In this document: piece after piece, positions 1 to 5,558 of the stretch
Layout: each line of letters opens with the position of its first letter
Numbering within the stretch: the first letter of the stretch is position 1
From: Bacteroidaceae bacterium
GTDB taxonomy: Bacteria; Bacteroidota; Bacteroidia; Bacteroidales; Bacteroidaceae
Direction: 5' to 3'
DNA length: 9,917 nucleotides
Assembly (NCBI GenBank): GCA_016302435.1
Contig: JAEDNQ010000084.1
Location: forward strand, 1-9,917
Made by a program: the position numbers and the translations under genes
Notes under the pieces: generated by a model
Databases searched by the model: none
What the model was told of the DNA's origin: nothing
The model's input: only the letters and a program-made list of their open reading frames with translations

Positions 1-2
1 AT

Positions 3-101
3 AGCATATCCTTCGGTGGTTGGCAAAGCACATCATTCTATAGTGGCAATGTACAACCATCGGTATTAATGAGTCAAAAAGATAGTGGACATGCAAGGTA
101 A
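3..101 (+). CDS. Possible C-terminal end of a gene running in from the left (very tentative)
   Basis: One forward frame is open from the window edge to a TAA at 99-101, giving 32 residues that start SISFGGWQSTSF and end QKDSGHAR. No family is recognised. An open frame this short can arise by chance, and another forward frame is also open to base 69. If real, it would converge on the small leftward gene ending at 128. The 5-bp inverted repeat at 95-99/108-112 after the stop is too weak to call a terminator. Confidence 0.2.
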   Translation, partial: SISFGGWQSTSFYSGNVQPSVLMSQKDSGHAR

Positions 102-127
102 TAATTAACCTTACACATGAGTAATGG

Positions 128-565
128 CTAACGTATGATGTGCCTCAACACATATATAGTACGTTTGTGTGAGGCTGAGGTACCTACAGGATAGGTGGTT
201 TTAGGGGTGAAACCACCTGATGCTATGTAGATTGTTGGCTTGAACGTATGCAAGCCTCCATGGGTATTATTCCATTTGTTGAAATAATAGCGAAATTTTC
301 TTTGTGAGGATCTTGTTTGTTCGCTATAGGAATTTGCTGCTACTCTGAATACCTGTGGAGCTGAAGAGACGTTGCCCTCTTTGCTGAACGGAAGTGCGTT
401 ATGCTTGCGTACTCCTTTTTCTGTTGTATCATCTGTAGCTGAAATGAAAACTGCACATTGATTATTCCCGCTTCCTTCATTGCTGATGGAAGGAAGCGTG
501 TCTTCTACTGATGACCAAGTGAAGGCTATCATCATTATAAGGAATATGTGCAGTATCTGTTTCAT
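128..565 (-). CDS. Small putatively secreted protein of unknown function
   Basis: A 145-residue protein of unrecognised family. Residues 1-19 (MKQILHIFLIMMIAFTWSS) have the shape of a Sec signal peptide, with a basic N-end and then a hydrophobic core. There is no lipobox cysteine; the only cysteine is in GNNQCAVF. The mature part is polar and rich in Ser, Thr and Asn, with a basic/aromatic patch (SSQRKFRYYFNKW) near residue 90. It ends in a hydrophobic-basic segment, YVLRHIIR. The ATG at 563-565 is the first in frame and no Shine-Dalgarno is visible. The gene lies downstream of xth on the same strand, but the 147-nt gap and the palindrome in it argue against tight coupling. The signal peptide and uninterrupted frame favour a real gene; function is unknown. 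Confidence 0.5.
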   Translation of the reverse strand: MKQILHIFLIMMIAFTWSSVEDTLPSISNEGSGNNQCAVFISATDDTTEKGVRKHNALPFSKEGNVSSAPQVFRVAANSYSEQTRSSQRKFRYYFNKWNNTHGGLHTFKPTIYIASGGFTPKTTYPVGTSASHKRTIYVLRHIIR

Positions 566-578
566 AGAGGTGTGTTAA

Positions 579-601
579 GGCGGGTTCTATAAATACCCAC
601 C
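579..601 (-). other. Small hairpin in the presumed leader of the 128-565 gene
   Basis: The 7-nt arms at 579-585 and 595-601 pair, with one G-U on the minus-strand RNA, around a 9-nt AT-rich loop. The hairpin sits about 14 nt before the leftward start codon. No U-tract follows, so it is not an intrinsic terminator. It may be incidental or may affect initiation. Confidence 0.25.
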
Positions 602-627
602 GTCAAAAGGATTAAAAAATTATGGGG

Positions 628-716
628 TGAATACTTCTTCCTCACTTGCGACTCAGCATAATCCAAACTATTTTGGATTATGCTATCGCTGCTCGTTCTT
701 TTGAATACTTCTTCCT
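628..716. repeat. Palindrome flanked by 15-bp direct repeats
   Basis: A perfect 13-bp inverted repeat (agcataatccaaa at 655-667, its complement at 672-684) closes on a 4-nt loop. The pairing resumes with gcga 648-651/tcgc 686-689 after a small internal loop. The palindrome lies between two identical copies of tgaatacttcttcct at 628-642 and 702-716. The right copy ends on the first base of the xth stop codon. This architecture resembles a small palindromic extragenic element or MITE-like insertion with a target duplication. The hairpin could also mark the 3' end of the xth transcript, but no U-tract follows on either strand. The repeats are seen directly; the mobile origin is inferred. Confidence 0.55.
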
Positions 717-1534
717 TAAAGATTTACTACGACTTCCACGGGACAATGGTCGCTGCCCATGATTTCTGTATGGATGGTTGCTGACTGAAGGCATGGTGAG
801 AGGCGGTTTGAGCATATCCAGTAGTCAATGCGCCAACCTGCATTTTTCTCTCTTGCTTTGAATCTGTAGGACCACCAGGAATAGATGTCTGTCTGGTCGG
901 GATAGAAGTGGCGGAACGTGTCGGTGAATCCTGCGGAGAGGAGTGTGGAGAATTTTTCTCTCTCCTCGTCGGTGAATCCTGCATTCTTTCGGTTGCTCTT
1001 CGGATTCTTGAGGTCTATCTCTTTGTGGGCTACATTGAGGTCACCGCACAGGAGGAGTGGTTTTTTGCTGTCGAGTTCTTGGATATAAGCACGAAAGGCA
1101 TCGTCCCATATCATGCGGAGGTCAAGTCGGCGGAGTTCGTCTTGTGAGTTTGGGGTATAGACGGTCACGACGAAGAATGTGTCGTATTCTAAGGTGATGA
1201 CTCTTCCTTCGCTGTTGACTGTCTCCCAGTCTTCTTTGTTTGGTGTGTCGGATGTAGGTAGAGATGCTGATGCTTTCTCTATGACAGAGGGGGAAAGTCC
1301 GTATGTAACGCTAAGAGGCTTGTGTTTAGTGAAGATGGCTGTGCCTGAGTAGCCTTTCTTCTTGGCATAGCTCCAGTATGACTGGTAGCCTGGGAAACTG
1401 AGGTCTATCTGACCTTCTTGCATTTTGGTCTCCTGCAGACAAAAAAAGTCCGCATCGAGTGAGGCAAAGGCTTCTGAAAAGCCCTTGCCGCACGCGGCGC
1501 GGAGTCCATTAACATTCCATGATATGAATTTCAT
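716..1534 (-). CDS. xth: Exodeoxyribonuclease III (class II AP endonuclease)
   Basis: A 272-residue Mg-dependent enzyme of the ExoIII/APE1 family. It cleaves the backbone 5' of abasic sites and removes 3'-blocking groups and 3' nucleotides during base-excision repair in the cytoplasm. All hallmark motifs are present in order: WNVNGLRA (6-13, metal-site Asn7), LQETKMQ (33-39, catalytic Glu35), VYTPNSQ (125-131, Tyr126), GDLNVAH (164-170, Asp165 and Asn167), SWWSYRFKAREKNAGWRIDYW (219-239) and GSDHCPVEV (260-268, Asp262-His263). The first ATG directly starts the conserved MKFISWNVNG N-terminus. The oddity is about 20 extra residues between YGL (78-80) and EGRVITLEY (109-117), where related enzymes have a short loop. 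The gene follows the CoA-transferase gene after 149 nt with no recognised promoter between, so it may be read through. Confidence 0.96.
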   Translation of the reverse strand: MKFISWNVNGLRAACGKGFSEAFASLDADFFCLQETKMQEGQIDLSFPGYQSYWSYAKKKGYSGTAIFTKHKPLSVTYGLSPSVIEKASASLPTSDTPNKEDWETVNSEGRVITLEYDTFFVVTVYTPNSQDELRRLDLRMIWDDAFRAYIQELDSKKPLLLCGDLNVAHKEIDLKNPKSNRKNAGFTDEEREKFSTLLSAGFTDTFRHFYPDQTDIYSWWSYRFKAREKNAGWRIDYWICSNRLSPCLQSATIHTEIMGSDHCPVEVVVNL

Positions 1535-1570
1535 AAAGATGGGTGCTGAGGGTTGGATATTAGGGTAGGC

Positions 1571-1669
1571 TGGTTTCCTGTCTTTCCGGACTTTCCCGGC
1601 TATTCCGTTTTATTAGGCTATTCCGGACTTTCCTGTTTGTCCAGTCTTTCCGGATATTCCAGCTTTCCT
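1571..1669. repeat. Degenerate short tandem repeats (TTCCGG-type) between xth and the CoA-transferase gene
   Basis: The plus strand here is a pyrimidine-rich run of imperfect units of roughly 9-10 bp built on TTTCC, ATTCC and CCGG. Exact copies include ttccggactttcc at 1584-1596 and 1621-1633, ggctattccg at 1598-1607 and 1616-1625, and tctttccgga at 1581-1590 and 1645-1654. It fills most of the spacer just upstream of xth. On the minus strand one frame reads as a short Gly-X-X pattern (GKTGQTGKSG), a by-product of the 9-bp period that is broken by a stop. Function is unknown; it may be slippage-generated. Confidence 0.6.
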
Positions 1670-1683
1670 ATTGAAATGCTGTC

Positions 1684-3180
1684 TTAAGCAAATTTTGAGA
1701 AGTCAACCTTGCGCATGTCGCCTTCTTTGAGGAAGACGTCGTGGAAGGCGTGAGTGGCTGCCATGTTGTGGCATGACTGTCCTGTCTGAGATATCTTGAG
1801 ATAGTCCCAAAGGAGCTGCTTGTAGTCTGGGTGTGCGCAGTTCTCGATGATGGATTGAGCGCGCTGGATAGGGCTCTTGCCGCGGAGGTCTGCTACTCCC
1901 TGCTCTGTTACTATGACATTGACATCGTGTTCGGTGTGGTCTACATGGCTGCAGAATGGTACGATGGCTGAGATGCATCCTCCCTTGGCTACTGATGAGC
2001 AAGTGAAGATGGATAGGAATGCGTTGCGCTCGAAGTCGCCAGAGCCTCCGATGCCGTTCATCATCTTTGTGCCGCAGATCTGTGTTGAGTTGGCATGTCC
2101 GTAGAGGTCTACCTCGATGGCTGTGTTGATGGCTATGAGGCCAAGTCGGCGGATGACCTCTGCATTGTTGGATATCTCTGACGGACGGAGCACGAGCTTG
2201 TCCTTGAAGAAGTCCATATTGTCATATATGCTCTGTAGCTTGTCGTTGGTCACTGTGAGCGAACATGTAGAGGCGCACTTGACGCGCTCTTGGAACATGA
2301 GGTCGACGATGGCGTTTTGAAGCACTTCTGTGTAGACTTCCATGGCTGGCATGTCAGGGTTGCTTCCGAGGGCGAAGAGGATAGCGTTGGCTGTTGTACC
2401 CACACCGCTCTGGAATGGGAGGAATCCTGAGGGGATGATGCCGCGCTTCTTCTCGTTCATGAGGAAGTTGGCCACGTTTTCTCCTATCTTGTCTGTGATT
2501 GGGTCGGCGTCCTTGAATGTGCGTGCTTCGTCGGGGATGTTGCACTCTACCACTCCCACGATTTTGTTAGGTTCAAGCTGGAGATAGGTTGTGCCGATGC
2601 GGTCGGTCACCTTCTCTATCATGATAGGCTTGCGCATAGGTGGGTCGAGCGGTTCATATACGTCATGAATGCCGATAGACTTTGGTGAGTGGAAGGCGTT
2701 AAGTTCGAGGATTATTCCCTTTTTTGCTAAGCGTGCAACTGTGGGTGATATACCTCCGGCTGCTGTGAGGTAAACCTTTCCGTCTTCTTCTATGGCGCAG
2801 ACTTCGAGGATAGCCCAGTCTATTTCTCCAAGGAATCCGTAGCGGAGGTCTTGTGCCATCATGCCAAGGTGTATGTCGTTATATGCTAATTCACCTGCAT
2901 TGACATGCTTGCGGAAGGCTGAGTTGGTAGTGTAGGGTGCGCGGTAGCGGATGGCATGTTCGTCTGAGAGGACTCCATCGCAAGATTGTCCAGTTGATGC
3001 TCCTGTGAAGATGCCAATCTGGTATGGTCGTCCAGCCTCGTGCTCTGCATGTGCTACCTTGGCTATTTCGGCTGTGACGGCCTTTGGTGTTCCTGCTGGT
3101 GTGAATCCAGACAATCCGATGTTGTCTCCGTTCTTGATTAGTGCTGCCGCCTCGGCAGCTGTGATTCTTGTGAATGCCAT
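1684..3180 (-). CDS. Succinate/acetate-type CoA-transferase (acetyl-CoA hydrolase/transferase family)
   Basis: A 498-residue class I CoA-transferase of the Cat1/ScpC/AarC group (usually about 490-510 residues), so full length. It moves CoA between succinyl-CoA and a short acid such as acetate or propionate, via a glutamyl-CoA thioester. The N-terminal domain opens with a CoA-transferase signature (NIGLSGFTPAGTPKAV, 20-35). YTEVLQ (283-288) carries the likely catalytic Glu285. QSGVGTTANAI (257-267) is the Gly-rich oxyanion/CoA loop. GGSGDFERNAF (378-388) and VNVIVTEQGVADLRG (420-434) are C-terminal-domain signatures. In Bacteroidales this fits succinate/propionate or acetate fermentation; sequence alone does not settle whether acetate or propionate is the acceptor. 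A well-formed promoter lies upstream. The start is A-rich without a Shine-Dalgarno, and MAFTRITAAEAA matches the usual N-terminal helix. Confidence 0.93.
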   Translation of the reverse strand: MAFTRITAAEAAALIKNGDNIGLSGFTPAGTPKAVTAEIAKVAHAEHEAGRPYQIGIFTGASTGQSCDGVLSDEHAIRYRAPYTTNSAFRKHVNAGELAYNDIHLGMMAQDLRYGFLGEIDWAILEVCAIEEDGKVYLTAAGGISPTVARLAKKGIILELNAFHSPKSIGIHDVYEPLDPPMRKPIMIEKVTDRIGTTYLQLEPNKIVGVVECNIPDEARTFKDADPITDKIGENVANFLMNEKKRGIIPSGFLPFQSGVGTTANAILFALGSNPDMPAMEVYTEVLQNAIVDLMFQERVKCASTCSLTVTNDKLQSIYDNMDFFKDKLVLRPSEISNNAEVIRRLGLIAINTAIEVDLYGHANSTQICGTKMMNGIGGSGDFERNAFLSIFTCSSVAKGGCISAIVPFCSHVDHTEHDVNVIVTEQGVADLRGKSPIQRAQSIIENCAHPDYKQLLWDYLKISQTGQSCHNMAATHAFHDVFLKEGDMRKVDFSKFA

Positions 3181-3310
3181 TTTTGTGAATTATTTTTTAT
3201 TGTGAAGTTTATCTACATTGTGTGGTGACATTGCTGATGTCGTTGGCGATGATGGCACGAAAAGTGTGTGTGTCTGCCGTCTTTTGCTCATCGAGCTTTA
3301 AAATGTGCCA

Positions 3311-3341
3311 CAAAATTACCATAAATATTTATAACAACAAA
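3311..3341 (-). promoter_or_regulatory. Bacteroidetes-type promoter for the CoA-transferase gene
   Basis: Read on the minus strand there is TTTG (complement of 3338-3341), exactly 19 nt, then TAATTTTG (complement of 3311-3318). This matches the Bacteroidetes primary-sigma pattern TTTG-N19-21-TAnnTTTG. Transcription would start near 3305, giving an untranslated leader of about 125 nt before the ATG at 3180. The -33 element lies in the tail of the glsB terminator, so the two signals are packed together. Confidence 0.75.
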
Positions 3342-3343
3342 GA

Positions 3344-3378
3344 AAAGAAGCACAAAACATTTAATTTTGTGCTTCTTT
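3344..3378 (-). terminator. Intrinsic terminator of the glsA-glsB unit
   Basis: A perfect 14-bp stem (aaagaagcacaaaa at 3344-3357 with its complement at 3365-3378) closes on a 7-nt loop, 22 nt past the glsB stop. On the minus-strand RNA it is followed by a U-rich stretch (uuuucuuuguuguu, counting the end of the stem). That is the usual form of a rho-independent terminator. Confidence 0.85.
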
Positions 3379-3400
3379 AATTCTTTTTCTCTGTTAATCG

Positions 3401-4429
3401 CTACTTGACGGGGTCAAAATCGTCTTCGAGTTCTTTTTTGTCGCTTGGTTCGTAGATGACCTTGTTTGCTCCGCTTGTTATGCGTACGTATTCGGGGTGT
3501 TCCTTGGCAAAGTTGTCTACATAGCGTATACGCTTTTGGTCGTAGAGTTCGCTGACAGCGATGAGTATTCCTGTCTCTTCCACGTCGCCGAATCCGTAGT
3601 TGATGGCTGTGCCGAACATCTTCATTGTGGGTGAAAGGCCCATGTAGGCGTTGACTAATGGTGGAATATTGTAGCCGAGAGCTCTGACCTCATGGTTGAG
3701 TATCTTGTAGTCATCCTTGAAGGTGTCTTCGCAGAAGAGTTGTTCAAATTCCTTTGGGTCGTGCTCGAGTTCGAGGGGTTTTGTTGGTATGACAAGGTTG
3801 TCTTTGTCTCCAAAGTGTTTTCTAAGGAAGTAGAGAATCATGTCGCGGCCCTTGCGGTTATAGCTTGGGTACATGGTCATCTTTCCGAAGAAGTACTTGC
3901 ATCCGGGCATGATGACAGCAAGTGCGCCAAGTCCGTCCCAGAGGTTGTCGAGGGCAAAGATGGACTTGTTGTCAGAGCGTGTGGACTGGTATTCGAGTGT
4001 GACGAAGGAGCGTCCCAGTTCTATGGTATAAGGCAGGTAGTCTTTGATGAAGTGGTCGGAGAAATGGAACATGTGGCTGGTGGCCAATATCGGTTGTCCT
4101 TTTTCGTCAAATTGTATGTCTGGGCCCAAGATGTATCGGTATCCGCCGATAATCTCGTTGGCTTCAGGATTCCATACGATAAGTTGCTTGTAAGGATTGT
4201 CCATAGTGTCGAACTCGTCGAGGTCGCAGTCAAGTCCTGTTCCACCTCCTGCAGCACGGAATGCTATTTCTCTGAGGCGGCCAATCTCTCTGACCACGTT
4301 GGGTGAGTCTTGCCATGTTACGACGTACACCTCATTGTTACTCTTGCTTGTCATGCGCAAGCGTTTGTCATCTGTTAGTTCTGCTTTCAGCACGTCTTTG
4401 GGAATCGGTGCAATTATTTCTGCTTCCAT
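3401..4429 (-). CDS. glsB: GlsB-like glycine N-acyltransferase (OlsB/hemolysin-type GNAT fold)
   Basis: A 342-residue protein of the OlsB-like acyl-ACP N-acyltransferase family, which has a GNAT fold. In Bacteroides thetaiotaomicron the homologue GlsB joins a 3-hydroxy fatty acyl chain to glycine, the first step of glycine-lipid synthesis. The family pattern is visible: VREIGRLREIAFRAAGGGTGLDCDLDEFD (46-74), then the strand block KQLIVWNPEANEIIGGYRYILG (81-102), then YTIELGRSFVTLEYQ (134-148). The extended C-terminal region contains GCKYFFGKMTMYPSYN (176-191) and PPLVNAYMGLSPTMKMFGTAIN (256-277). It is longer than proteobacterial OlsB. The protein has no signal peptide and probably works at the inner membrane face. 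It follows the GlsA-like gene by 100 nt on the same strand and ends at a strong terminator. The exact amino acid acceptor is inferred from the gene pair, not shown by the sequence. Confidence 0.85.
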   Translation of the reverse strand: MEAEIIAPIPKDVLKAELTDDKRLRMTSKSNNEVYVVTWQDSPNVVREIGRLREIAFRAAGGGTGLDCDLDEFDTMDNPYKQLIVWNPEANEIIGGYRYILGPDIQFDEKGQPILATSHMFHFSDHFIKDYLPYTIELGRSFVTLEYQSTRSDNKSIFALDNLWDGLGALAVIMPGCKYFFGKMTMYPSYNRKGRDMILYFLRKHFGDKDNLVIPTKPLELEHDPKEFEQLFCEDTFKDDYKILNHEVRALGYNIPPLVNAYMGLSPTMKMFGTAINYGFGDVEETGILIAVSELYDQKRIRYVDNFAKEHPEYVRITSGANKVIYEPSDKKELEDDFDPVK

Positions 4430-4441
4430 ATTGATTATGTT

Positions 4442-4447
4442 TCTCCT
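4442..4447 (-). promoter_or_regulatory. Shine-Dalgarno-like site for glsB
   Basis: The minus strand reads AGGAGA, ending 12 nt before the glsB ATG. Most genes in this window lack such a site, so its presence at the second gene of a two-gene unit suggests independent re-initiation across the 100-nt spacer. The spacing is longer than ideal. Confidence 0.4.
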
Positions 4448-4529
4448 GATTGTTCTTCTATTATGGATATGTTTTGTTGTTATTGTCAGTCTTTATTATA
4501 TAATATGTGTAATCGAGTTTGGCTTGCCA

Positions 4530-5399
4530 TCATCCTTCCAGTTCGTAGACTCTGTCCTTTACCCACTGAGCCCACTCTTTGGCAGTCTTGCTCTTGTCGA
4601 AAGTTTGCCATGGTATGGGTTTGCCGAAAGTTACCGTGAAAGACTTGCCTTGATTCTTGTACATCTCGTCTGGCAGGTAGATCATGGCTATGTTTATCTT
4701 CAGATGCAGTCGCTTGCACCATCGTGCTATGCGGTAGAACTTGTCCGAGTTGCGTCCGGAGAAATGGACTGGGATAATGTCGCGCTTGTATTGCACGGAC
4801 TTGCTGATAAAAGTCTTTTTCCATTCCAGATCTTTGATGACTCCGTCTTCACCCATGCGAGAGCATAGTCCTGCTGGAAACATCACCACATTCTTTTCTG
4901 ACTGGAAGGCAGCCTCGACCATGCGGGGAAAGTCTCGCCCGTTTTTGCCAGTCTTGTTTATGGGCACACACAGAGGAGCCAATCCTTTAAGGTTCATGAG
5001 CAGGTCATTGACGAGGTAAACCATCTTGCTGTCGTACTTATGGCAGACGACAGAGCCGAGTGCTATGCCATCTTGGCCTCCCAGAGGATGGTTGCTAACT
5101 ATTGTGAAGTATCTGCCGTCAGAGTTGTCTGGGATGTCATCAAGTCCTTCTTTGACCACACCGTCAATTTTGGTACGTACATGGATGGTGCAGTTGAGGT
5201 ATTTCAAACAACCGTCGAGCCATTCGACTCCTTCTTGTCCGCTGCCTTCTTCTGACAGGTGTTTGTTTATCCAGTCTTGGTGAATTGTGCGCTTAATCCA
5301 AGACACAATAAACTTGGGGACAAGCCAAGCTTTGTCTCCCAACTTTTTCTTTAGAACTTTGTCTATGTCTATACTAAATTTATCTTCTTTTAGTGCCAT
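4530..5399 (-). CDS. glsA: GlsA-like O-acyltransferase (PlsC/LPLAT family)
   Basis: A 289-residue lysophospholipid-type acyltransferase. By homology with B. thetaiotaomicron GlsA it would esterify the 3-hydroxyl of N-acylglycine with a second fatty acid, completing a glycine lipid at the cytoplasmic membrane face. With the ATG at 5399 the catalytic motif is SNHPLGGQDG, with His104 and Asp110. This is HX5D rather than the HX4D of classical PlsC, a spacing also found in hemolysin-linked acyltransferases. The second motif is MFPAGLCSRMG (173-183), corresponding to FPEGTRS. PVHFSGRNSDKFYR (210-223) and TVTFGKPIPW (255-264) are later blocks. A longer frame begins at a TTG at 5408, but the ATG nine bases downstream gives the more natural MALKEDKFSIDIDKVL. 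A TAnnTTTG box lies just upstream, implying a very short leader. The glsB partner follows. Confidence 0.85.
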   Translation of the reverse strand: MALKEDKFSIDIDKVLKKKLGDKAWLVPKFIVSWIKRTIHQDWINKHLSEEGSGQEGVEWLDGCLKYLNCTIHVRTKIDGVVKEGLDDIPDNSDGRYFTIVSNHPLGGQDGIALGSVVCHKYDSKMVYLVNDLLMNLKGLAPLCVPINKTGKNGRDFPRMVEAAFQSEKNVVMFPAGLCSRMGEDGVIKDLEWKKTFISKSVQYKRDIIPVHFSGRNSDKFYRIARWCKRLHLKINIAMIYLPDEMYKNQGKSFTVTFGKPIPWQTFDKSKTAKEWAQWVKDRVYELEG

Positions 5400-5416
5400 A
5401 AGTTGCAATTACGATG

Positions 5417-5424
5417 CAAAATTA
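5417..5424 (-). promoter_or_regulatory. Probable -7 box for the glsA-glsB unit
   Basis: The minus strand reads TAATTTTG, matching TAnnTTTG. No TTTG is found 19-21 nt upstream, where the sequence is AT-rich with T-runs, so only the -7 half is supported. A start around 5410 would leave a leader of roughly 10 nt before the ATG at 5399, which independently supports that start over the TTG at 5408. Confidence 0.45.
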
Positions 5425-5465
5425 TCGTTTTTTTTTCTATAATAAGAAAATAAACCAATTTTTTC

Positions 5466-5495
5466 ATTGGAAAAGGAATAAAATTCGTAACTTTG
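5466..5495 (+). promoter_or_regulatory. Probable promoter of the polysaccharide export operon
   Basis: TAACTTTG at 5488-5495 matches the -7 consensus TAnnTTTG. ATTG at 5466-5469, 18 nt upstream, is a near match to the -33 TTTG at slightly short spacing. A short inverted repeat (ccaat 5455-5459, attgg 5466-5470) overlaps the -33 half. Transcription would start near 5500, leaving a leader of about 55 nt. This 159-bp spacer is divergent, with the glsA box about 65 bp away. No long flanking inverted repeats of an invertible capsule promoter are visible within the spacer. Confidence 0.6.
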
Positions 5496-5506
5496 CACCC
5501 ATATTC

Positions 5507-5520
5507 TGCAATATGCAATA
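5507..5520. repeat. Tandem heptamer at the start of the export-operon leader
   Basis: Two head-to-tail copies of tgcaata lie directly after the predicted transcription start. The overlapping sequence atattctgcaatat also forms 5-bp inverted arms. It could be a small operator or a chance repeat in AT-rich DNA. Confidence 0.3.
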
Positions 5521-5558
5521 CAGTATGAACAATTATTAACATCAAAAGCATTACTCTC

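Noticed and set aside
655..684. Intrinsic terminator for xth
   Set aside because: The 13-bp stem is strong, but no U-tract follows on either strand, so it was described as a palindromic repeat instead.
908..1147. Forward open frame inside xth
   Set aside because: Antisense to conserved exonuclease III motifs, with no independent support.
1598..1669. Collagen-like Gly-X-X peptide on the minus strand
   Set aside because: The frame is stopped after about 15-20 residues and has no start; the pattern is a by-product of the 9-bp DNA repeat.
3692..4306. Long forward open frame (204 aa) across the glsB gene
   Set aside because: It is entirely antisense to a gene with clear family motifs, and its translation shows no recognisable domain; it is a codon-bias shadow.
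4197..4868. Forward open frame (223 aa) with a hydrophobic stretch across the glsA-glsB spacer
   Set aside because: It is antisense to the ends of both acyltransferase genes. The hydrophobic run comes from T-rich spacer DNA, and no start signal or promoter was seen.
5400..5558. Invertible capsule promoter (phase-variable) upstream of the export operon
   Set aside because: No long inverted repeats bracket the promoter within the spacer and no site-specific recombinase is in the window.
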